Source: Spirochaetaceae bacterium (GTDB lineage: Bacteria; Spirochaetota; Spirochaetia; DSM-27196; Alkalispirochaetaceae). From it: DNA of 42,762 nt. This document shows positions 39,262-42,762 of this stretch, piece by piece. The notes under the pieces were generated by a model. It was not told the origin of the DNA. It saw nothing but the letters and a program-made list of their open reading frames with translations, and ran no database searches. The position numbers and the translations under genes were made by a program. Position 1 is the first letter of the stretch, and each line of letters opens with the position of its first letter. The stretch spans positions 1 through 42,762 of the forward strand of contig REEH01000201.1 of assembly GCA_007695175.1 (NCBI GenBank), written 5' to 3'.

Positions 39262-40344
39262 ATGTATTGCTACCACCTGTATACAAATCCCGGACTGGAA
39301 GACCTGGTTGAGGCGGAAGCGCAGCGACTTCTTGCCGACTCGGGTCTCGAAACCGAGCCTTCTCCGCCTGGTCTCGCCGGCGTCACCGTCCTGCGCACGG
39401 CACTCCCGCCGGAAGAGTTCCGCTCGGCCCCGTTCCGGATGATCTACCAGGCTGTTCGAATGCTGAAATCGGGCAGGGTGGACGGGATGGAGCACCTCGC
39501 CGAGGAGGAAGCGCTGGGCCGGATCGTGGACCTGGCGGAGCTCACGGACTTCCCCGGGCTGGGTCCCGCCTCTTCGATCGCCGTTCGCTGCCGCCGCCGT
39601 GGAAACCAGACGTTCCGCAGTCCCGCCCTGGAGCGGGCCATGGGAGCCCACCTGGTGCGGCGTTACACCTGTCCGGTGAACCTGACCGCTCCGGACGTGA
39701 CGGTCCGCATCGATATCACCGATGCCCGGGTGGACATGGGCATTCTCGCCACACCTGCGGAAATGGACCGCCGCTACCACTGGGTGTACCGACCCCGGGT
39801 CACGCTCAGTCCCGTCACGGCGCAGGCGCTCCTGCAGATCGCCCGCATGGATGCACACCGGTGCGGAGCGATTCTTGATCCATTCTGCGGCTCCGGAACG
39901 ATCCCCATTGAGGCGGCCTCCACTGCGGCGCCATCGCCGCCGCTCTTCGCGGGCGACGTGAATCCCGAGGCCATCGCCGGTACCCGAATCAACCTTCACG
40001 CCAACAACCTGCAGAACCAGGTGGTTACCCGCTGTTCCGATGCCACCGATCCCCGCCGTTTCCGCGGCGCCTGGGGAGACCGGGGTATAACGACAATCCT
40101 CTGCAACCCTCCCTACGGTGTGCGGCTCGGGCGTAAGATCGACTTCCACCGTTTCTACCGGGGATTCCTTCTCGGAGCGGCGCAGGTTCTCCCCCCGGGC
40201 GGCCGCCTCGTGATGATGAGCTCCCGCCGCCGGGGTGCCCTGAACAACGTTCTGGCGACAATGGGGGAGTGGCGGATCATTCATGTGAGAATCGTCGAAA
40301 CTGGTGGAGTCTTTCCCGGTATCTTTCTCCTGGAACGATGCTGA
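39262..40344 (+). CDS. THUMP-domain class I RNA methyltransferase
   Basis: 360 residues. Residues about 1-160 form a THUMP-like RNA-binding region (MYCYHLYTNPGLEDLVEAEA at the start, then VTVRIDITDARVDMGI). Residues 175-360 are a Rossmann SAM-dependent methyltransferase: ILDPFCGSGTIPIEAAS is motif I and ILCNPPYGVRLG is the N-P-P-Y catalytic motif for amino-group methylation. Relatives are RlmL-type (23S m2G) and Trm14-type (tRNA m2G) enzymes, so guanine N2 methylation is likely. TACAAT at 39242-39247 could be its -10 box. Confidence 0.9.
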   Translation: MYCYHLYTNPGLEDLVEAEAQRLLADSGLETEPSPPGLAGVTVLRTALPPEEFRSAPFRMIYQAVRMLKSGRVDGMEHLAEEEALGRIVDLAELTDFPGLGPASSIAVRCRRRGNQTFRSPALERAMGAHLVRRYTCPVNLTAPDVTVRIDITDARVDMGILATPAEMDRRYHWVYRPRVTLSPVTAQALLQIARMDAHRCGAILDPFCGSGTIPIEAASTAAPSPPLFAGDVNPEAIAGTRINLHANNLQNQVVTRCSDATDPRRFRGAWGDRGITTILCNPPYGVRLGRKIDFHRFYRGFLLGAAQVLPPGGRLVMMSSRRRGALNNVLATMGEWRIIHVRIVETGGVFPGIFLLERC

Positions 40345-40350
40345 TCGCCG

Positions 40351-40379
40351 TTGACGTCCCGCGGCACCATCGCTATCGT
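40351..40379 (+). promoter_or_regulatory. Candidate promoter before the 122-residue hypothetical gene, start-codon-proximal
   Basis: TTGACG (40351-40356), 17-nt spacer, TATCGT (40374-40379), then 7 nt to ATG 40387. No Shine-Dalgarno is present. This is one of the clearest examples of the start-proximal promoter pattern in the window. Confidence 0.5.
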
Positions 40380-40386
40380 ACTGACC

Positions 40387-40755
40387 ATGAGTCCCCACGC
40401 CACGTCTCCCAGGGATGCGTTCCTCGCGGAGTTGCGGGAGCGAACCACCGCGCACCTGCTCCAGCTCGCGCGGGAAAGCGCCGAAACCTTCGGGCGCTAT
40501 ATCGCACTCCCTGATCTGGGCGCGCGCATCTACAACCGCCTGGTGGAGGAATTCCAGATGGACGGGGCCCAGGAAATCGCCGCCGCCCTGGTGGATCTCG
40601 TGTCGGGCAACCTGGACCATGGAACGGTCATGCTTACGGACCGGGAGTACCAGGGGTTCAAGCTCGTACGGGCGGAGTTCCGCCGGGAACTCCCCGACGG
40701 CCCCGGAGAAGCCCTGGACGATCTGGTCCTCTCTCTGGCACGGACAGATCGCTGA
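40387..40755 (+). CDS. Hypothetical 122-residue protein
   Basis: No family recognised. It is helical and charged (LRERTTAHLLQLARESAETF, IYNRLVEEFQMDGAQEIAAA, GEALDDLVLSLART), with no membrane segment or signal peptide; probably a small cytosolic helical protein. The gene following 25 nt downstream encodes a TPR protein, so the pair may form an operon and the products may interact. The start is placed at ATG 40387 by its position 7 nt after a good promoter; a TTG 12 codons upstream coincides with the -35 box and is rejected. Confidence 0.6.
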   Translation: MSPHATSPRDAFLAELRERTTAHLLQLARESAETFGRYIALPDLGARIYNRLVEEFQMDGAQEIAAALVDLVSGNLDHGTVMLTDREYQGFKLVRAEFRRELPDGPGEALDDLVLSLARTDR

Positions 40756-40780
40756 ACAGCAGACAACGGGAGAGACAAGA

Positions 40781-41689
40781 GTGTTTTTTTTACCTCATCA
40801 GCTTGACACCCTCTGCGCAGACACGACCCCGGATCTCCGGGACCAGGAGCTCCAGGAGGAACTCCGCGGGCTGCCGAAGCGACTTGCGGAAGAGCGCAGT
40901 GAGTACCGCCACTTCGGGCCCTACTGGTGGTGGGTGAAACCCCTGGTGCGCTCCGCACCGGCGGCACGGCGGAGCTGGTTCCGTGGTGGATTCGTGGACC
41001 GGGGATTCCTCGGACAGGTGGAACCGGCAGTCCCCGGGCGAGCGGGCCACGGTGATCCACAGGAGGAATCCCGCCGCTGGCTCGCCTGGCTCGGCCTGCA
41101 GTACTACCGGGCGGAGATTCTCGACGAGACACCGGCAGCGATGCATATCGTGGAACGGTCCGACGGCACCGCTTTCATCTACCGCCTGTACGATGCGGAT
41201 GCGAGCGAGCAGATTGACCTCTTTTCCGATCCCAGAGAGAGAAAGGAGCACCGGGAGTTCCTCGCCGATCCGGGACGGTTCAGTGGCAGCACATGGCTTC
41301 AGCGCGCGGATCGGTACATAAACGAGGGGGATCTTCTGCGGGGCGCCGCCTCCCTGCGTCGCGCCGTGGACCGGGCCATCAGTGAGGAGGACCGCACCAC
41401 CGCGTGGATCAGACTGGGACAGCTTTTCCAGGAGCACCGGCATACGGCAAAGGCGATCCTCTGCTATCACAACGCGTGGGAGCGTGACCGGGAGGGATGG
41501 ATCCAGGGACTGATCGCGGAGGCGTACCTGGACAACGATCAGCCCCACCTGGCCCTGGACTGCTACAGGTCGGCACTTAAGGCGATGCCTGGAAACCCGG
41601 AGTACCAGGCCGGACTGGAGCGATGCCGCCGGATTGCCCGGGAGCGCGAGGCGGGGTATTCCTTCACCGCGGAACCACTGGCAAACTGA
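40781..41689 (+). CDS. Tetratricopeptide-repeat protein, N-terminal function unknown
   Basis: 302 residues from a GTG start at 40781, supported by GGGAGAG 5-11 nt upstream; the longer frame reads through the preceding gene. Residues 1-170 are unassigned but contain an aromatic cluster (HFGPYWWWVKPL) and a beta-rich part (AMHIVERSDGTAFIYRLYDA). Residues about 180-290 are TPR-like helices: WLQRADRYINEGDLLRGAAS, TTAWIRLGQLFQEHRHTAKA, WIQGLIAEAYLDNDQPHLAL and a final helix pair. Probably a scaffold. A run of eight T immediately after the GTG could be prone to slippage. Confidence 0.65.
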   Translation: MFFLPHQLDTLCADTTPDLRDQELQEELRGLPKRLAEERSEYRHFGPYWWWVKPLVRSAPAARRSWFRGGFVDRGFLGQVEPAVPGRAGHGDPQEESRRWLAWLGLQYYRAEILDETPAAMHIVERSDGTAFIYRLYDADASEQIDLFSDPRERKEHREFLADPGRFSGSTWLQRADRYINEGDLLRGAASLRRAVDRAISEEDRTTAWIRLGQLFQEHRHTAKAILCYHNAWERDREGWIQGLIAEAYLDNDQPHLALDCYRSALKAMPGNPEYQAGLERCRRIAREREAGYSFTAEPLAN

Positions 41690-41704
41690 GCTGCCGGGCG
41701 AGGG

Positions 41705-42628
41705 TTACCCGGCCCAGAGCGGCGCGGGATACGTACCCTCCTCCACGAGACTGCGGATTCGCGCCACCACCTCGGGGCGATCCTCCTGGTAGGTAACGCC
41801 AAACCACTCGGAGTCGCTGCGCAGCACCCTCATGCGGGCGAGCCCCTTCTCGCGAAGCCGGTTCATGCCGTAGGGAATATAGAACTCGCTCCGGGTCTCC
41901 CCTCCGTATAGTTGGAGAAAGTCCGAAAACTCGCGGCTGAACTGCTCCATCGCCGGCGGGGCAAATCCGAAAAGGTTCATGCTCACCGGCTCACGCCCCG
42001 AGAACCAGGTTTTTACCTCGTCCTTTTCGTCAAGGCTTGCCACGGGAGGGTTTTGCGCTTCCTCCCGCCGCTTCAGCCTGGTGTGTTCCTCTATAGTCTG
42101 AAGCCAACCGGCATCATCGTGCGTCACGATACCCCGGGAGACGGTGCCGTGCTCCGAGAGCGTCCGGTCCAGGCGGTATCCCACCATGGCGTAATCGGTG
42201 CTGTCCGACGGGAGCTGCGAGAGATAATCCGCCATCACCTGCAACGCGGGACGCCCGTAGAAGTCGTCACCGTTGATCACCGCGAAGGGAGCATCCACTG
42301 CTCCCCGGGCTGCCAGCATAGCGTGGGCCGTTCCCCAGGGTTTGACCCGCTCGGGTGGTATGGGAAACTCCCCCGGTACGTCCGTGAGATCCTGGTGTAC
42401 GTAGTCCACGCGAAGGCGGTCCTCAAACTTCCCGGAGAAGAACTCGCGCACATCTCGCTCTATCTCCCGGCGTATAACAAATATCACCCGATCAAACCCG
42501 ACCTGGATCGCGTCGTAGATTGAATAGTCGATGATTGCCTCGCCTTTCACTCCCACGGGATCAATCTGCTTCACGCCGCCATAGCGACTGCCCATACCTG
42601 CCGCAAGTACCACCAGTGCCGGTTTCAT
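41705..42628 (-). CDS. Nucleotidyltransferase of the sugar-nucleotide pyrophosphorylase superfamily
   Basis: 307 residues. LVVLAAGMGSRYGGVKQIDPVG is the NTP-transferase signature (L-A-A-G-x-G-S-R), and FAVINGDDFYG supplies the Asp pair that binds the metal and sugar-nucleotide. WGTAHAMLAARGAVDAP is the usual mid-domain motif. The family joins a sugar phosphate to an NTP to make an NDP-sugar, but the sugar and nucleotide are not evident here. GGAAGGAGATCAGCAT before the ATG is a strong Shine-Dalgarno. Nothing else of a sugar or envelope pathway is adjacent. It is convergent with the TPR gene, 15 nt apart. Confidence 0.88.
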   Translation of the reverse strand: MKPALVVLAAGMGSRYGGVKQIDPVGVKGEAIIDYSIYDAIQVGFDRVIFVIRREIERDVREFFSGKFEDRLRVDYVHQDLTDVPGEFPIPPERVKPWGTAHAMLAARGAVDAPFAVINGDDFYGRPALQVMADYLSQLPSDSTDYAMVGYRLDRTLSEHGTVSRGIVTHDDAGWLQTIEEHTRLKRREEAQNPPVASLDEKDEVKTWFSGREPVSMNLFGFAPPAMEQFSREFSDFLQLYGGETRSEFYIPYGMNRLREKGLARMRVLRSDSEWFGVTYQEDRPEVVARIRSLVEEGTYPAPLWAG

Positions 42629-42762
42629 ATGCTGATCTCCTTCCGATACCGTGTTCGACCGTAATCGCGGTACCGTACCCCGGGAGAAGGCTTTATGTCA
42701 TGGGCCCCAAAGTATTCACATCCTTGAGTATTTCTGAACAGACACAAGCGGGAATCTCCTTG
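42629..42762. other. Upstream region of the nucleotidyltransferase gene at the window edge
   Basis: 134 nt without a recognisable gene. It holds the nucleotidyltransferase Shine-Dalgarno. I see no convincing promoter or structure, and the region continues outside the window. Confidence 0.4.

Noticed and set aside
39229-40620. Long minus-strand extension of the 524-residue gene (would give 988 residues)
   Set aside because: It lies opposite the clear THUMP methyltransferase gene, resembles nothing known, and the ATG at 39228 has a good Shine-Dalgarno.
1-42762. CRISPR arrays, insertion sequences, prophage, tRNA or rRNA genes
   Set aside because: No regularly spaced repeats, transposase or integrase motifs, or RNA gene patterns were seen on either strand.

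Overview
The window is a high-G+C bacterial chromosome segment (G+C judged by eye), densely packed with genes on both strands and many stop/start overlaps. It holds no rRNA, tRNA, CRISPR array, IS element or phage gene that I can see. Gene content (TRAP transporter, Tat pathway, MltG, periplasmic binding protein, two-domain thioredoxin/CcdA protein) fits a diderm bacterium. A high-G+C spirochaete-like organism is my best guess, but no taxonomic marker gene is present and I hold this loosely.

Layout. 1-3.9 kb: a partial Cys/Met-metabolism PLP enzyme, a histidine phosphatase, a secreted papain-like protein and a type-2 tryptophan synthase beta chain. 3.9-16.3 kb: a catabolic regulon. A LacI-type regulator leads a GH88-type unsaturated-uronyl hydrolase, a CoA transferase and a crotonase. 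Then come a three-gene TRAP transporter and an MFS carrier. A convergent three-gene operon (SDR, TIM-barrel sugar isomerase, Gfo/Idh oxidoreductase) closes the block. The same palindrome (GTTGCATGCAAC) lies just downstream of a -35/-10 pair in front of the LacI gene, dctP and the SDR gene, so the three transcription units look co-regulated.

16.4-25 kb: a cation:proton antiporter with an EIIA/PII-like fusion protein, a CobW-like GTPase without its usual cysteine motif, MltG, a small membrane protein, a PabB-PabC fusion, and a double-thioredoxin/CcdA-like membrane protein. 25-31.6 kb (minus strand): glycerophosphodiesterase, DUF368 lipid-carrier translocase, dGTPase-like enzyme, MsrA, TatC, TatA, a ferredoxin-like protein and an MttB-superfamily methyltransferase preceded by a conspicuously AT-rich stretch. 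31.7-42.7 kb: patatin, HAD phosphatase, Hsp20, alpha/beta hydrolase, three RNA methyltransferases (RlmD-like, SpoU-type, THUMP-type), three poorly characterised proteins and a sugar-nucleotide-type nucleotidyltransferase.

Two features run through the window. First, many first-in-unit genes have a -10-like box only 6-10 nt before the start codon and no Shine-Dalgarno sequence, which suggests leaderless transcripts; genes inside operons usually do have a Shine-Dalgarno. Second, two convergent gene pairs are closed by hairpins that enclose the stop codon(s), and three other pairs overlap tail to tail.
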